DNA of 64,000 nucleotides from Rhizobiales bacterium IMCC20636 (GTDB lineage Bacteria > Pseudomonadota > Alphaproteobacteria > Rhizobiales > GCA-2746425). The position numbers and the translations under genes were made by a program. Numbering within the stretch: the first letter of the stretch is position 1; the number at the start of each line of letters is the position of its first letter. The notes below the pieces were generated by a model. The model saw nothing but the letters and a program-made list of their open reading frames with translations. It was not told the DNA's origin and searched no databases. The stretch covers positions 3,999,001-4,063,000 of the forward strand of contig CP018226.1 in the NCBI GenBank assembly GCA_016865015.1, read 5' to 3'. Below, one piece after another: positions 27,796 to 37,538 of this stretch.

Positions 27796-28941
27796 ATGAA
27801 CAGACGGAAATTTATTTCATTGATGGGTGGTGGCATTGTATTGGCCGCCGGTGGCGCTGCCGGATATGCCGTCACGCGGCAGCCAACAGACGCTTTAAAA
27901 CCATGGGCCAATGCAGGCGTCAGCTACAGCGATCCGCGCAAGAAAGCATTGTCCTACGCGATCCTGGCGCCGAACCCGCATAACCGGCAACCCTGGCTGA
28001 TCGATTTGTCACGGCCTGACCAGATGGTCCTCTATGTCGACACAGATCGGCTTTTGCAGCACACGGATCCATTCAGCAGGCAGATAACGATTGGCCTTGG
28101 TTGCTTTCTGGAACTCTTGCGCATGGCTGCAGCGAATGACGGGTTTGATGTGGCCTTAGATCTGTTTCCCGAGGGAGAAGACACATCACAACTGGATGAG
28201 CGCCCGATCGCAATCGCCACCTTCATCAAGGACCCGGCGGTCAAACGTGACCCTCTTTTTGCCCATGTATTCGAACGTCGTTCCCTGAAAGATCCTTATG
28301 ATCTGGCCCGCCCGGTGACCACTGCCGCACTGGCCCGTATAGAAGCCAGTGTCGAAGCGGGAATTGGCAACACCAACGATCCGGCACGTGTGGACGCGTT
28401 GCGCAAAGTGACCCACGATGCAATGCGCCTCGAAGTGGAGACACCGCATACCTTCAAGGAAAGTGTTGATCTGTTCCGCATTGGCCACGCCGAAATTGAA
28501 GCCAACCCGGATGGGATCTACTTTTCCGGTCCGCTGTATGAAGGCATGCACCTCACCGGCCTCTTCACCCGTGAGCAAACGCTGGATACCAGTTCCAGCG
28601 CCTTTGCACAGGGCATGGACGCCGTGCTGGAGAATGCTGATACCGCCATGGCTCACGTTTGGCTTGTCACACAGGGTAATACGCGCATCGACCAAATTCA
28701 TGCCGGACGGGACTGGCTGCGCATCAACCTGGCCACCACCGCCGAAGGTCTGGGCACTCAACCCATGAGCCAGGCCCTCCAGGAATATCCCGAAATGGCC
28801 AGCCTATATGAAAAAATACATGCTATATTGGCGCCAGAAGGTGGCACTGTGCAAATGCTCGCGCGTCTTGGCTACGCCGCTCCGGTACCGCCGAGCCCAC
28901 GCTGGCCATTGGATGCCAAAATTATCAAGGATGCAGTTTGA
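27796..28941 (+). CDS. Tat-exported nitroreductase-like (Acg-type) flavoprotein
   Basis: A 381-residue protein. Three ATG codons upstream (27784, 27790, 27793) are in frame; 27796 is preferred because GGAG is six bases before it and it begins a twin-arginine signal 'NRRKFISLMGGGIVLAAGGAAG'. The mature part resembles the Acg/nitroreductase family: 'ILAPNPHNRQPWLIDL' near the N-terminus is the FMN-binding S/N-x-x-N-R-Q-x-W pattern, and 'LGTQPMSQALQEYPEM' lies near the C-terminus. Substrate unknown; periplasmic redox detoxification is a guess supported by the MarR partner. Its stop overlaps the TTG start of marR. Confidence 0.78.
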   Translation: MNRRKFISLMGGGIVLAAGGAAGYAVTRQPTDALKPWANAGVSYSDPRKKALSYAILAPNPHNRQPWLIDLSRPDQMVLYVDTDRLLQHTDPFSRQITIGLGCFLELLRMAAANDGFDVALDLFPEGEDTSQLDERPIAIATFIKDPAVKRDPLFAHVFERRSLKDPYDLARPVTTAALARIEASVEAGIGNTNDPARVDALRKVTHDAMRLEVETPHTFKESVDLFRIGHAEIEANPDGIYFSGPLYEGMHLTGLFTREQTLDTSSSAFAQGMDAVLENADTAMAHVWLVTQGNTRIDQIHAGRDWLRINLATTAEGLGTQPMSQALQEYPEMASLYEKIHAILAPEGGTVQMLARLGYAAPVPPSPRWPLDAKIIKDAV

Positions 28942-29384
28942 ACACTGACGAAAAGCGGAAATTGACTTTCCAGTTCTTCAACGAAATCGGGATCATCCAG
29001 CAACTCAGCACAACGGCCTTGAACCGAATGCTGCCGGACGGTCTTCACGTGTCGCATTTTGCCATCCTCAACCATCTCATACGGTTGGGTGATGGCAAGA
29101 CGCCGCAATCCATATCCGACGCGTTTCAGGTCACCAAGGGCACAATGACCCACACGTTGGGGGCTCTATCGAAGCGGAACCTGATTGCCATCCAGCCACA
29201 TCCGTCAGACGGACGCAGCAAGCTGGTCTTTCTCACAGATGCGGGCCGCAGCTTTCACAGCCAAGCCATTGAAAGCCTCAACCCATTCGTCGATCAGTTG
29301 TGCCGCGAAACCGATCTGGACGTGATGGAAGAGATGCTGCCTCATCTTCAGGCTATCCGCGCCATTCTGGACAAAAACCGTTAG
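28938..29384 (+). CDS. MarR family transcriptional regulator
   Basis: A 148-residue winged-helix protein: 'ALNRMLPDGLHVSHFAILNHLIRLGDG', 'TPQSISDAFQVTKGTMTHTLGALSKRNLIAIQPHPSDGRSKLVFLTDAGR', the classic MarR recognition helix and wing. The start is a TTG at 28938 overlapping the upstream TGA; the first internal ATG would cut into the N-terminal dimer helix, so TTG is favoured. It probably represses its own operon through the palindrome at 27755-27774. Confidence 0.88.
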   Translation: MNTDEKRKLTFQFFNEIGIIQQLSTTALNRMLPDGLHVSHFAILNHLIRLGDGKTPQSISDAFQVTKGTMTHTLGALSKRNLIAIQPHPSDGRSKLVFLTDAGRSFHSQAIESLNPFVDQLCRETDLDVMEEMLPHLQAIRAILDKNR

Positions 29385-29407
29385 GCCTGACGACCAGAGC
29401 CGTACCG

Positions 29408-30262
29408 TCAACGATACAGAAGCACGGGAATTTTCACGGTTTGAATCATCGCCGTTGTTGTGGATCCGATGATCAGGCTCCTGATGCGGCTATGGCCATA
29501 AGCGCCCATCACAAGCAGATGGAAGTCTTCTTCAGAAACCAGCTTGCCCAGAACTTCTTCGGGATCGCCGGAAGCTGTCCGAACCGAGGCTTCGAGTTTG
29601 GCACTACGCAGTTTTGCTACCGCTTCTTCGGCCTTTGCCTGAGCCTTTGACGTGTTTTCATCAATACAGAGCACGCAGATTTCAAGATCGCTGAAAACCG
29701 GGCTGGTCGACATACGCTCAATGGCAACTTTAGCGCTGGCACTGCCATCATAGGCCACCAGAACTCTGGAGATTGGCTTGAATTCGCGGGATGCAACGAA
29801 AACCGGCACTTTTGACGTGCGCACGATGCGTTCCAGATTTGATCCCAGATGCCCCGTGGCAAAATCCGCGCCCTCGCCACGTTTGCCAATGGTGATTGCA
29901 CGGATATCATTTTCGATCTCACGGACGGCATCCAACAAATCGCCCTTGCGCAATCGCAGATTTACCTGCGGAACCCCATCCTGTTCCAGGATGTTTTTCG
30001 CATCTTCCAGGATGGCATGGCCTTTAGCCTGCGCCAGCTTGGCGCGCTTTTCATCAAGTGATGCGAGTTCTTCCAACAGTGCCGAACGGGCACCAAGACG
30101 CAAAGCACCGGACAGATCGGCTGATTCGGAACCCTCACGGCGTCCAAGCACGTGCATGGCTTCAACGCTGGCATTCAGTTTCTTGGCGATCCATGCCGTG
30201 TGATGACAGACGCTCTCGGAATAAGCCGAGCCATCCAGCAATGTCAGTATCTTGTCCATCAT
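29408..30262 (-). CDS. tandem universal stress protein (UspA family)
   Basis: A 284-residue protein of two Usp domains (about 1-142 and 145-284). The second holds the ATP-binding pattern G-x2-G-x9-G-S/T ('GAYGHSRIRSLIIGSTTT'); the first has a near version ('GKRGEGADFATGHLGSN'). GGGAGGAAC precedes two adjacent ATG codons (30262 and 30259). It starts 9 bases after the SulP gene and is probably co-transcribed with it, a known pairing of Usp domains with SulP transporters. Convergent with marR. Confidence 0.9.
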   Translation of the reverse strand: MMDKILTLLDGSAYSESVCHHTAWIAKKLNASVEAMHVLGRREGSESADLSGALRLGARSALLEELASLDEKRAKLAQAKGHAILEDAKNILEQDGVPQVNLRLRKGDLLDAVREIENDIRAITIGKRGEGADFATGHLGSNLERIVRTSKVPVFVASREFKPISRVLVAYDGSASAKVAIERMSTSPVFSDLEICVLCIDENTSKAQAKAEEAVAKLRSAKLEASVRTASGDPEEVLGKLVSEEDFHLLVMGAYGHSRIRSLIIGSTTTAMIQTVKIPVLLYR

Positions 30263-30271
30263 GTTCCTCCC

Positions 30272-31768
30272 TCAGTGCCCCATCAACGTGTCCATTGCGC
30301 CGGGCTTGTCGTGGATTGCAAGCTTGTCGACCAAAGTTTCGGACGCGTCATTCATACCGATCACCTGCACATCCGCACCTTCGCGGCGGAATTTGAGAAT
30401 CGCCATATCCAATGCCTGGACCGAGCTGATATCCCAGATATGGGCACGGCTGACATCAATGATGACACGATCGGGCGCCTCGCGGAAATCAAACGCATCG
30501 ACAAAGTCTTCGGTCGATCCGTAGAACAGCTGACCCTCCAGCACATATGTACGTTCACGTCCATCTGCAGACAGGATAGACTGGACCTTGAAGAGTTGTG
30601 CAATCTTTCTGGCAAAGAAGATGCCGGACAGCAGCACACCAACCAGAACGCCGATGGCAAGATTGTGCGTATAGACCACCGTGACCACGGTTGCGATCAT
30701 GACGATGGAAGATGAACGGGGATGAAACCGCAGATTCTTGATGGAGGACCAGGAGAAGGTGCCGATGGATACCATGATCATGATAGCGACCAGTGCAGGC
30801 ATCGGGATGCGGGACACAAGATCACCCAGACCGACCACAAGAATCAGCAGCACGGTGCCTGCGGTAAATGCGGACAGACGTCCGCGGCCGCCGGATTTCA
30901 CGTTGATGATCGATTGCCCGATCATGGCGCAACCGGCCATACCACCGATGAAACCCGTCGCGGTGTTGGCAATGCCTTGACCAATGCACTCCTGGTTTCG
31001 GTTGGATTTGGTATCAGTCAAATCATCAACAATGTTCTGCGTCATCAGACTTTCCAGAAGCCCAACCACCGCAACGGCGACAGAATATGGGAAGATGATA
31101 ATCAGGGTCTCAAGCGTCAGCGGCACTTGCGGGATCAGGAAGATCGGCAGAGTGTCAGGCAATGCGCCAATGTCCCCGACCGTGCGCACATCCCAGCCCA
31201 TGAAATAGACCGCAGCCGTCAGCACGATAATGGTCACAAGCGGCGATGGAATCGCCTTCGTGATGCGCGGGAATAGATAGATGATGGCAAGGCTGACAGC
31301 GACCAGAACATAGGTCAGCCAGGAGACACCAGGGTTCCCCGGGATCAACTCCGGCAATTGTGCCATGAAGATCAGGATGGCCAAAGCGTTCACGAAACCA
31401 GTCATCACCGACTTTGATACATAACGCATGTAACGCCCGAGTTTGAGCAGGCCTGCACCAATCTGCAGCAATCCAGCCAGAACGGTGGCCGCCAGCAGAT
31501 ATTCAAGGCCGTGATCCTTCACCAGCGTAATCATCAGGACAGCGGTGGCCGCCGTCGCTGCTGAAATCATGCCGGGACGTCCGCCTGTAAAGGCAATCAG
31601 AACGGCAATCGAGAATGAGGCATATAACCCCACTTTCGGGTCGACACCTGCGATGATGGAAAAAGCAATGGCTTCGGGGATCAGCGCCAGCGCGACAACG
31701 ATTCCGGCGAGAACATCGCCGCGAATATTGCCAAACCATTGCTGTCGATAGTCAGAAATTGAAATCAT
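30272..31768 (-). CDS. SulP family anion permease with STAS domain (sulfate transporter)
   Basis: A 498-residue transporter: about 11-14 membrane segments over residues 15-385, with '[36 protein letters not shown]' and '[25 protein letters not shown]', both SulP signatures, then a STAS domain (about 400-498, '[20 protein letters not shown]'). The family moves sulfate, bicarbonate or dicarboxylates; the substrate is not fixed by sequence alone. A Usp gene follows. Its leader shows strong RNA folding (31775-31891). Confidence 0.9.
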   Translation of the reverse strand: MISISDYRQQWFGNIRGDVLAGIVVALALIPEAIAFSIIAGVDPKVGLYASFSIAVLIAFTGGRPGMISAATAATAVLMITLVKDHGLEYLLAATVLAGLLQIGAGLLKLGRYMRYVSKSVMTGFVNALAILIFMAQLPELIPGNPGVSWLTYVLVAVSLAIIYLFPRITKAIPSPLVTIIVLTAAVYFMGWDVRTVGDIGALPDTLPIFLIPQVPLTLETLIIIFPYSVAVAVVGLLESLMTQNIVDDLTDTKSNRNQECIGQGIANTATGFIGGMAGCAMIGQSIINVKSGGRGRLSAFTAGTVLLILVVGLGDLVSRIPMPALVAIMIMVSIGTFSWSSIKNLRFHPRSSSIVMIATVVTVVYTHNLAIGVLVGVLLSGIFFARKIAQLFKVQSILSADGRERTYVLEGQLFYGSTEDFVDAFDFREAPDRVIIDVSRAHIWDISSVQALDMAILKFRREGADVQVIGMNDASETLVDKLAIHDKPGAMDTLMGH

Positions 31769-31774
31769 AAACAG

Positions 31775-31891
31775 TCCAATACCCTTGACGGGAAATCCTT
31801 CGCAAGATGGTCCCGCAGCACAATTTGGGTATTCTTGGAATTATCCGGCGGATCAGCGGCCGGAAGAGCCACCCGGATTTTCACCGGATCC
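31775..31891 (-). promoter_or_regulatory. structured 5' leader of the SulP gene (candidate cis-regulatory RNA)
   Basis: In the - strand transcript, 31891-31850 can fold as a tight three-way junction: P1 GGAUC/GAUCC closes a short C-G-G/C-C-G hairpin with loop UGAAAAU and a GUGGC/GCCGC hairpin. Downstream, AAUACCC (31833-31827) pairs with GGGUAUU (31784-31778), enclosing CGGGA/UCCCG. The last arm lies 9 bases before the ATG and covers the AAGGG that could serve as ribosome site. This looks like a switch that hides translation start. Alphaproteobacterial leader motifs are known before sulfate permeases; identity with any is untested. Confidence 0.5.
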
Positions 31892-32179
31892 TTACGTAAT
31901 TATCTCGGCATAGACATGATTTTTCAGCCAAACTCAAGACCCTACAGAACATTTTGTAGAGGAGCGGCGTCCTCTTTGGCGTTTCCAACAGGAACATTGG
32001 GAAACTACCAAGAAGAAAATCATGGCCGCCCAATAGCAGCAAACCGGGATTGCTGCAGAACTTCTGGAACGCAATCAGTCACAGCAGCTTTGAGATCGAC
32101 CGTTCAACGACTGCGGAACCGTCAATACCATCGAGAAAGGCGGTTTGCAGCATCAGGAGATCATTATGACCTTTTTGAT
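31892..32179. other. non-coding stretch between the SulP leader and livM
   Basis: About 290 bases with no supported gene. Part would hold the SulP promoter. An AT-rich imperfect repeat CTACAGAACATTTTGTAG lies near 31941-31958 (arms CTACA/TGTAG), a possible operator. Nothing else was recognised. Confidence 0.4.
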
Positions 32180-33514
32180 TTACCTTTCCGGTATCAGGCC
32201 CTTCGGTGCAAAGCGCAGGGCGAGGATCAGAATAAGGCCCATGAGAACCGGACGAAGATGGGGTGCTGCTTCAATCAGCCTGCCACGCATGGGGCTGTCA
32301 TCTGCAAACAGGCCGGACAAGGCATCCATCAGGGCAAAGCCTGCGGATTCAGACTGAACCCAGACGAACCATATGAGGAAGCCACCGAGGACCGACCCCA
32401 TATTGTTTCCCGATCCGCCAACAATCACCATCACCCAGATGAGAAAGGTAAAGCGTAAGGGCAGATAGGAACCTGGCGTGAACTGACCGTCGAGCGTGAC
32501 CAGCATTGCCCCTGCAATTCCGCAAATGGCTGAACCCAGAATAAAGACCTGCAAATGTCTGCTCTTCACATCCTTGCCCATTGCGGATGCCGCATCCGGT
32601 TGATCGCGGATAGCCCGCATCATACGGCCCCAAGGGGAATAGAGCGCCTTCTCCGACAGATAGACCAGCACGATGAGAACAACTGCAAACAGCGCTATGA
32701 AGGCCAGCTTGACGGTAATGCTGGCCAGTGCAACCGGATCCACATTCCAGTTCTGGGCAAATTCGACAAAGGCAGGGCTTGTCTGGAGATCAATCTCGTA
32801 AGGAACAGGACGCGGCAGGCTGGTGACGTTTTTCACTCCTCGACTGAGCCAGTCCTCATTCTTGATGACTGCAAGAATGATTTCAGCAATGCCAAGTGTC
32901 GCAATCGCCAGATAATCGGACCGCAGGCCAATGGCGACCTTGCCGATCAACCAGGCAGCGCCAGCGGCCAGCAAACCACCGACCAGCCAACTGAGAAGAA
33001 TGGGGAGCCCCATACCGCCAAGATAGCCGGTCTGTGACGCGTCCACCGATTCAATTGCCGACGTTGCGGGGCCAAAAACGGCCGTGAACAACAGATACCC
33101 GACAATCAGAATAACGGCAGTGGACAGAAAACCTGCCAGACCGCCAAGCTTGGCGCGCACCAGGATGACAGCTGCAATGGTTCCGCCAATGACAAGTGCT
33201 GACAGACCGATTCCAGCCCCCCCAACGGACCATGCCTCCGGAACAGGATCAGCGGCGATCAGCACCGCTGCCAAACCGCCAAGCGCGGCGAAACCCATGG
33301 TGCCTGCATTGAACAGCCCGGCATAACCCCACTGCACGTTCACACCCAACGCCATAATGGAAGAGATCATGCACAGCTGGACAATGGTGAGGGCAAACAG
33401 CCAACTTTGTGCAAAGCCGGTAAAGGCAAGCAGCGCTGCCATGACCATGAACAGAAACCATGGCTGGTGCACGAGGGTTGTGCTGGCCTGCGAACTGCGT
33501 GTTGAACTGCTCAT
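32180..33514 (-). CDS. livM: branched-chain amino-acid-type ABC permease LivM
   Basis: A 444-residue LivM-type permease with about ten membrane helices and 'SDYLAIATLGIAEIILAVIKNEDWLSRG' plus the EAA-like loop 'GRMMRAIRDQPDAASAMGKDVKSRHLQVFILGSAICG'. It overlaps livH by four bases and ends the operon. The insert around residues 150-170 makes it longer than many LivM proteins. Substrate class (branched-chain amino acids, amides or aromatic acids) is not certain. Confidence 0.88.
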   Translation of the reverse strand: MSSSTRSSQASTTLVHQPWFLFMVMAALLAFTGFAQSWLFALTIVQLCMISSIMALGVNVQWGYAGLFNAGTMGFAALGGLAAVLIAADPVPEAWSVGGAGIGLSALVIGGTIAAVILVRAKLGGLAGFLSTAVILIVGYLLFTAVFGPATSAIESVDASQTGYLGGMGLPILLSWLVGGLLAAGAAWLIGKVAIGLRSDYLAIATLGIAEIILAVIKNEDWLSRGVKNVTSLPRPVPYEIDLQTSPAFVEFAQNWNVDPVALASITVKLAFIALFAVVLIVLVYLSEKALYSPWGRMMRAIRDQPDAASAMGKDVKSRHLQVFILGSAICGIAGAMLVTLDGQFTPGSYLPLRFTFLIWVMVIVGGSGNNMGSVLGGFLIWFVWVQSESAGFALMDALSGLFADDSPMRGRLIEAAPHLRPVLMGLILILALRFAPKGLIPER

Positions 33515-34524
33515 AGTACACGCCCCTTGAAAATCCCTGTTGGTCGTACAAGCAGCACAATCACCAGAATAATAAAGGAAATCGCAAACTTGTATTCGGT
33601 CTCGATCAACTGCGCGAGCCCCTCAACCTCGAAACCGTCCGGCCCCAAATATTCAAACACGCGACGATAGGCATAGGTGAGCGCGACCTCTGAAAATGCG
33701 ATCACAAATCCGCCGACAACCGCGCCAATGGGTTGGCCAATTCCGCCCAAAATAGCAGCTGCGAACATGGGAAGCAGAAGTTGGAAATAGGTGAACGGGC
33801 GGAAGCCCTTGTCCAGCCCGTAAAGAACGCCTGCAATGGTGGCCAACGTTGCAGCAATGATCCACGTAATCTGCACCACACGCTCCGGCTTGATACCCGA
33901 GAGCAGGGCCAGATCTTCATTGTCGGAGAAGGCACGCATGCTCTTGCCTGTACGGGTTTTCTGCAAGAACCAGAACAGGGCCGCCATGACAACCCCTGCG
34001 ACCACGACAGTGATGACCTGTGTTGTGCGCAGCGCCAGACCTTCATCCAGCCCTGTCATCTCGCGGAACTCCCGCGCCCGGATGATGAACCGGGCACCAT
34101 CGGCAAAGGAAACGTCACCGGTGCCGATCAAGATACGTACGATGCCATTCATCATGAACATCACGCCCACAGACGCCATGACCAGAATAATCGGTTCAAC
34201 TTTCTTGTTGCGGTAAAACTGATAAATGATCTTGTCGATGCCAAGCACCAGAGCAATCGTGACGGCAATCGCCACCGGCAAAGTGATCAGCGCGACCGGT
34301 AAAGGCCCAAGCGACAAGCCCAGAGCCTGTACCCCCCAGGTGCAGAAAATGGCGACCATCGTGCCGAAGGCCATTGTGTCGCCATGGGCGAAATTGGCAA
34401 ACCGCAAGATCGAGAACACCAGCGTAATACCCAATGCGCCAATGGCCAGTTGTGACCCGTATGTGATCGACGGAATCAGAACATAGTTAGATAGCAGTAT
34501 GAAAGCGTTGGCAAAATCGTGCAT
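33511..34524 (-). CDS. livH: branched-chain amino-acid-type ABC permease LivH
   Basis: A 337-residue LivH-type permease: 'GALGITLVFSILRFANFAHGDTMAFGTMVA' near the N-terminus is diagnostic, and 'MRAFSDNEDLALLSGIKPERVVQITWIIAATLATIAGVLYG' is the coupling region. About eight helices. It overlaps livM at its 3' end and touches livF at its start, so all are co-translated. Confidence 0.9.
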   Translation of the reverse strand: MHDFANAFILLSNYVLIPSITYGSQLAIGALGITLVFSILRFANFAHGDTMAFGTMVAIFCTWGVQALGLSLGPLPVALITLPVAIAVTIALVLGIDKIIYQFYRNKKVEPIILVMASVGVMFMMNGIVRILIGTGDVSFADGARFIIRAREFREMTGLDEGLALRTTQVITVVVAGVVMAALFWFLQKTRTGKSMRAFSDNEDLALLSGIKPERVVQITWIIAATLATIAGVLYGLDKGFRPFTYFQLLLPMFAAAILGGIGQPIGAVVGGFVIAFSEVALTYAYRRVFEYLGPDGFEVEGLAQLIETEYKFAISFIILVIVLLVRPTGIFKGRVL

Positions 34525-35237
34525 CAGCTTTGATCCCCGCCAAGAAATGTTGCACGCACTTCACTGTCCGCCAGAAGCGCTGCCCCGGTATCTGTAAAAC
34601 GGTTCTGACCTTCTACCAGTACATAGCCGGTGTCGGCGATTTCCAGCGCCTGGCGGGCGTTTTGCTCTACCATCAGAACCGCGATGCCAGTTTTGGCGAT
34701 TTCTATTATCCGGTCGAACAATTCATCCATCACAATAGGTGATACGCCGGCGGTCGGTTCATCGAGGATGAGCAATGTCGGCTCGGTCATCATGGCTCTG
34801 CCAACGGCAACCTGCTGACGCTGACCGCCAGACAGTTCGCCTGCAAGCTGGTAGCGTTTGTCTTTAACGGCAGGGAATAGGTCATACACCTTGTCGATCA
34901 CACCTGCGCCACCATCTTCGCGCAGGAAAGCACCCATCTGCAGGTTTTCTTCCACCGTCATGCCAGGAAAGACATTGTTGTTCTGCGGCACCATGCCCAT
35001 ACCGGCTTCCACACGTGCTTGCGGAGCCAGGCTTGTAATGGACTTGCCTTCAAATGTCACATCGCCTTCACGTAAATCTATCATGCCGAAAATGGCCTTG
35101 ATTGCGGTGGATTTGCCCGCACCATTTGGTCCGACAATGACAGCTATCTCGCCCCTGTCGCAGTTTATGGTACAGCCCTGCAGAATATCGGCTGCGCCGT
35201 AACCGCCGCGCATGCCCGTGGCTTGGAGTAGGCTCAT
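34524..35237 (-). CDS. livF: ABC transporter ATP-binding protein LivF
   Basis: A 237-residue ATPase: Walker A GPNGAGKST, Q-loop 'GMVPQNNNVFPGMTVEENL', signature 'LSGGQRQQVAVGRAMM', Walker B 'LLILDEPTAGVSP'. Length and the 'MGAF' region fit LivF. It overlaps livG by four bases and livH by one. Confidence 0.92.
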   Translation of the reverse strand: MSLLQATGMRGGYGAADILQGCTINCDRGEIAVIVGPNGAGKSTAIKAIFGMIDLREGDVTFEGKSITSLAPQARVEAGMGMVPQNNNVFPGMTVEENLQMGAFLREDGGAGVIDKVYDLFPAVKDKRYQLAGELSGGQRQQVAVGRAMMTEPTLLILDEPTAGVSPIVMDELFDRIIEIAKTGIAVLMVEQNARQALEIADTGYVLVEGQNRFTDTGAALLADSEVRATFLGGDQS

Positions 35238-36058
35238 GATGCCGCTCCTTCGGAGCTTGGTTTTGTTCTCGGCGCTTCATCTTCGTGCTTGGCGGCCTGC
35301 TTGCGGCCAGCACCCAGATAGGCTTCGATAACGCGCTCGTCGCTACGAACCTCCTGCGCAGTCCCCTCCACCAGCACCTTGCCCTCGGCCATGACAATGA
35401 CGGGATCGCAAAGGCGAGAGATGAACGCCATATCGTGCTCAATCACGCAGAATGTGTAGCCGCGCTCCTTGTTGAGGCGGATCACAGCATCGCCAATGGT
35501 GTTCAGCAGTGTGCGGTTAACACCGGCACCGACTTCATCAAGAAAGACAATTTTTGCATCCACCATCATGGTGCGGCCAAGTTCCAACAGCTTCTTCTGT
35601 CCACCGGACAGATTGCCTGCGCGCTCATCGGCTATGTGGGTGAGATTGAGGAAGGCAAGAACCTCGTCGGCCTTTTCGCGTATCTCGTTTTCCTTGCGCT
35701 TCACTTCAGCTGGCTTGAACCAGGCGCCAATCAGCGACTCACCGGGTTGAGCCGGTGGTACCATCATCAGATTATCCCGCACTGTGAGGGACGAGAATTC
35801 GTGAGCGATCTGGAAAGTCCGCAGCAAGCCTTTGCCAAACAATTCATGTGCTGCAAGACCGGTAATATCTTCGCCGTCCAATTCAACCTTGCCGGAAGTC
35901 GGAGGGAATGCGCCAGCGATGACATTGAAAAGCGTGGTTTTTCCGGCCCCATTGGGTCCGATCAACCCGGTAATGGTACCGGTCCTGATCTCAATGGAAG
36001 CGCCATCGACAGCGTGCACGCCGCCAAAGTGCTTGTGAAGATCCGTTACTCGGATCAT
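35234..36058 (-). CDS. livG: ABC transporter ATP-binding protein LivG
   Basis: A 274-residue ATPase. ATG 36058 starts the conserved 'MIRVTDLHKHFGGVHAVDGAS'; an earlier frame start at 36154 would run through the hairpin between livK and livG. Walker A GPNGAGKTT, 'RTFQIAHEFSSLTVRDNLMM', signature 'LSGGQKKLLELGRTMM', Walker B 'IVFLDEVGAGVN' (usual DEP is DEV here). The Pro-to-Val change after the catalytic Glu is tolerable but uncommon. The C-terminal tail is long and charged. Confidence 0.9.
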   Translation of the reverse strand: MIRVTDLHKHFGGVHAVDGASIEIRTGTITGLIGPNGAGKTTLFNVIAGAFPPTSGKVELDGEDITGLAAHELFGKGLLRTFQIAHEFSSLTVRDNLMMVPPAQPGESLIGAWFKPAEVKRKENEIREKADEVLAFLNLTHIADERAGNLSGGQKKLLELGRTMMVDAKIVFLDEVGAGVNRTLLNTIGDAVIRLNKERGYTFCVIEHDMAFISRLCDPVIVMAEGKVLVEGTAQEVRSDERVIEAYLGAGRKQAAKHEDEAPRTKPSSEGAAS

Positions 36059-36110
36059 GGCGTCTCCACTTTGTTGGGAAATTCGGGGGATGTCCCCTTG
36101 GGAACAAGGA

Positions 36111-36141
36111 GAGTGGCCATCCCCGTACCGGATGGCCACTT
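36111..36141 (-). other. intercistronic hairpin between livK and livG
   Basis: A perfect 11-bp inverted repeat AGTGGCCATCC / GGATGGCCACT with a 7-base loop lies 26 bases after the livK stop. No U-run follows, so it is more likely an mRNA stabiliser that keeps livK expression higher than that of livGFHM than a terminator. Confidence 0.7.
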
Positions 36142-36166
36142 CCAACTCATGCAAGCTTGAAAATGC

Positions 36167-37357
36167 TTAGTGCATCTTCACGTCTTTGAGGGCACCATCA
36201 ACGAGTTCAAACTCACGATAAACGCCGGACGATTCGCCTGGCTCGATCAGTTCAACACCCGAAGCACCGACATAGTCGATGTCGGTACCAGCAGCCAGCA
36301 ATTCCAGACCACGGGCCAACTCACCAGCAGCAATCTTCTCGCCCGGCGCGTTTGCCACTGCCATCACATGTTCAGCAGCAGAATCGACGCCACCTGCAGC
36401 CTGCATGGCAAGCAGGATAAGGGCCGCAGCATCATAGCTTTCGCGTACATATGGTCCGTCGACATCAATGCCTGCGGCTTCGGCGACAGCCAGGAATGGA
36501 TCATCACCCTGAACGGCAGATCCGGGCAGTGTTCCAAACCAGGTTTCCAGATCGTCGCCGAGAGCCTCAAGCAGGCTGGAGCCATACATGCCATCACCGC
36601 CGACGAAAACATCGAACGCACCGGTATCGATTGCCGAGCGCATGACGCCCAGTCCGCCCTGGTCAATATAGCCCAGCACGACGAGGGCATCGCCGCCAGC
36701 AGCGGAAAGTGCGCCGACTTCCGCAGAATAGTCCGCGCGGCCGTCTTCATGCGCAGACGACAGTGTTACCGTGCCACCAATTGCCTTGTAGGATTCTACA
36801 AATGCGTCGGCAAAACCCTGACCGTAGTCATTATTGGTGAAAGTCACCGCAACTTCTTCGATGCCACGATCCATTACGATCTGTGCCAGAATTGCACCCT
36901 GGCGGGCATCAGACGGTGAGGTGCGGAAGAACAGGCCGTTATCCTCGATGGAGGACAGAGCCGGAGACGTTGCAGATGGTGAAATGTCCAGCATGCCCTG
37001 CGGAACAGTCACATTGTTCACGACAGCGGTGGTCACGCCTGAGCAATCCGGACCAAAAATGGCCGCAACACCTTCGGAGGAAACAAGTCGCTCGGCAGCA
37101 GAAGTCGCAGCTGCTGCGTCGATGCAAGTGGAATCGGCGCGTACAGGGGTGACTTTTGTTCCGTCAAGGAATGCACCGGAATCGGAGACTTCCTTCATGG
37201 CAAGTTCACCTGAAGCTCCCATAGCCGGCGTGATGGATTCAAGCGGACCGGAGAAGCCCAGGATGACACCAATCTTGATCTCGTGATCATCTGCCAAAGC
37301 TGCAGATGCAGTCATGAGCGCAACGCTGCTCAGTCCAGCGAGAAGAATATTTTTCAT
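36167..37357 (-). CDS. livK: periplasmic binding protein of the Liv-type ABC importer
   Basis: A 396-residue type I periplasmic binding protein: signal peptide 'LLAGLSSVALMTASAALA', then 'IKIGVILGFSGPLESITPAMGASGELAMKEV' and 'FGPDCSGVTTAVVNNVTVPQGMLDISPSATSPALS', the Leu/Ile/Val-binding fold. It gives specificity to livGFHM. The order K-G-F-H-M differs from the usual K-H-M-G-F. The ligand cannot be read from sequence. Confidence 0.9.
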   Translation of the reverse strand: MKNILLAGLSSVALMTASAALADDHEIKIGVILGFSGPLESITPAMGASGELAMKEVSDSGAFLDGTKVTPVRADSTCIDAAAATSAAERLVSSEGVAAIFGPDCSGVTTAVVNNVTVPQGMLDISPSATSPALSSIEDNGLFFRTSPSDARQGAILAQIVMDRGIEEVAVTFTNNDYGQGFADAFVESYKAIGGTVTLSSAHEDGRADYSAEVGALSAAGGDALVVLGYIDQGGLGVMRSAIDTGAFDVFVGGDGMYGSSLLEALGDDLETWFGTLPGSAVQGDDPFLAVAEAAGIDVDGPYVRESYDAAALILLAMQAAGGVDSAAEHVMAVANAPGEKIAAGELARGLELLAAGTDIDYVGASGVELIEPGESSGVYREFELVDGALKDVKMH

Positions 37358-37538
37358 TTTACAACCCCTATGAATACGACGTTTGTCGTCGGTTTGGATG
37401 CGTCTTTGACGCTTTTTGTTATATTATCAGCTAACCTGGAACAGGCTAGTGACAATTTGATACGTATATTTCTCAGATAACCACCAAAATGGCTCCAATG
37501 ATATGGGAGTTTAGTCTGCAACAAAAGAAAATCAACTC

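Noticed and set aside
31850-31891. The string GGTGAAAATCCGGG in the SulP leader as a cobalamin riboswitch
   Set aside because: The B12-box part GCCACTG and the usual long fold are absent; only the short string is alike.
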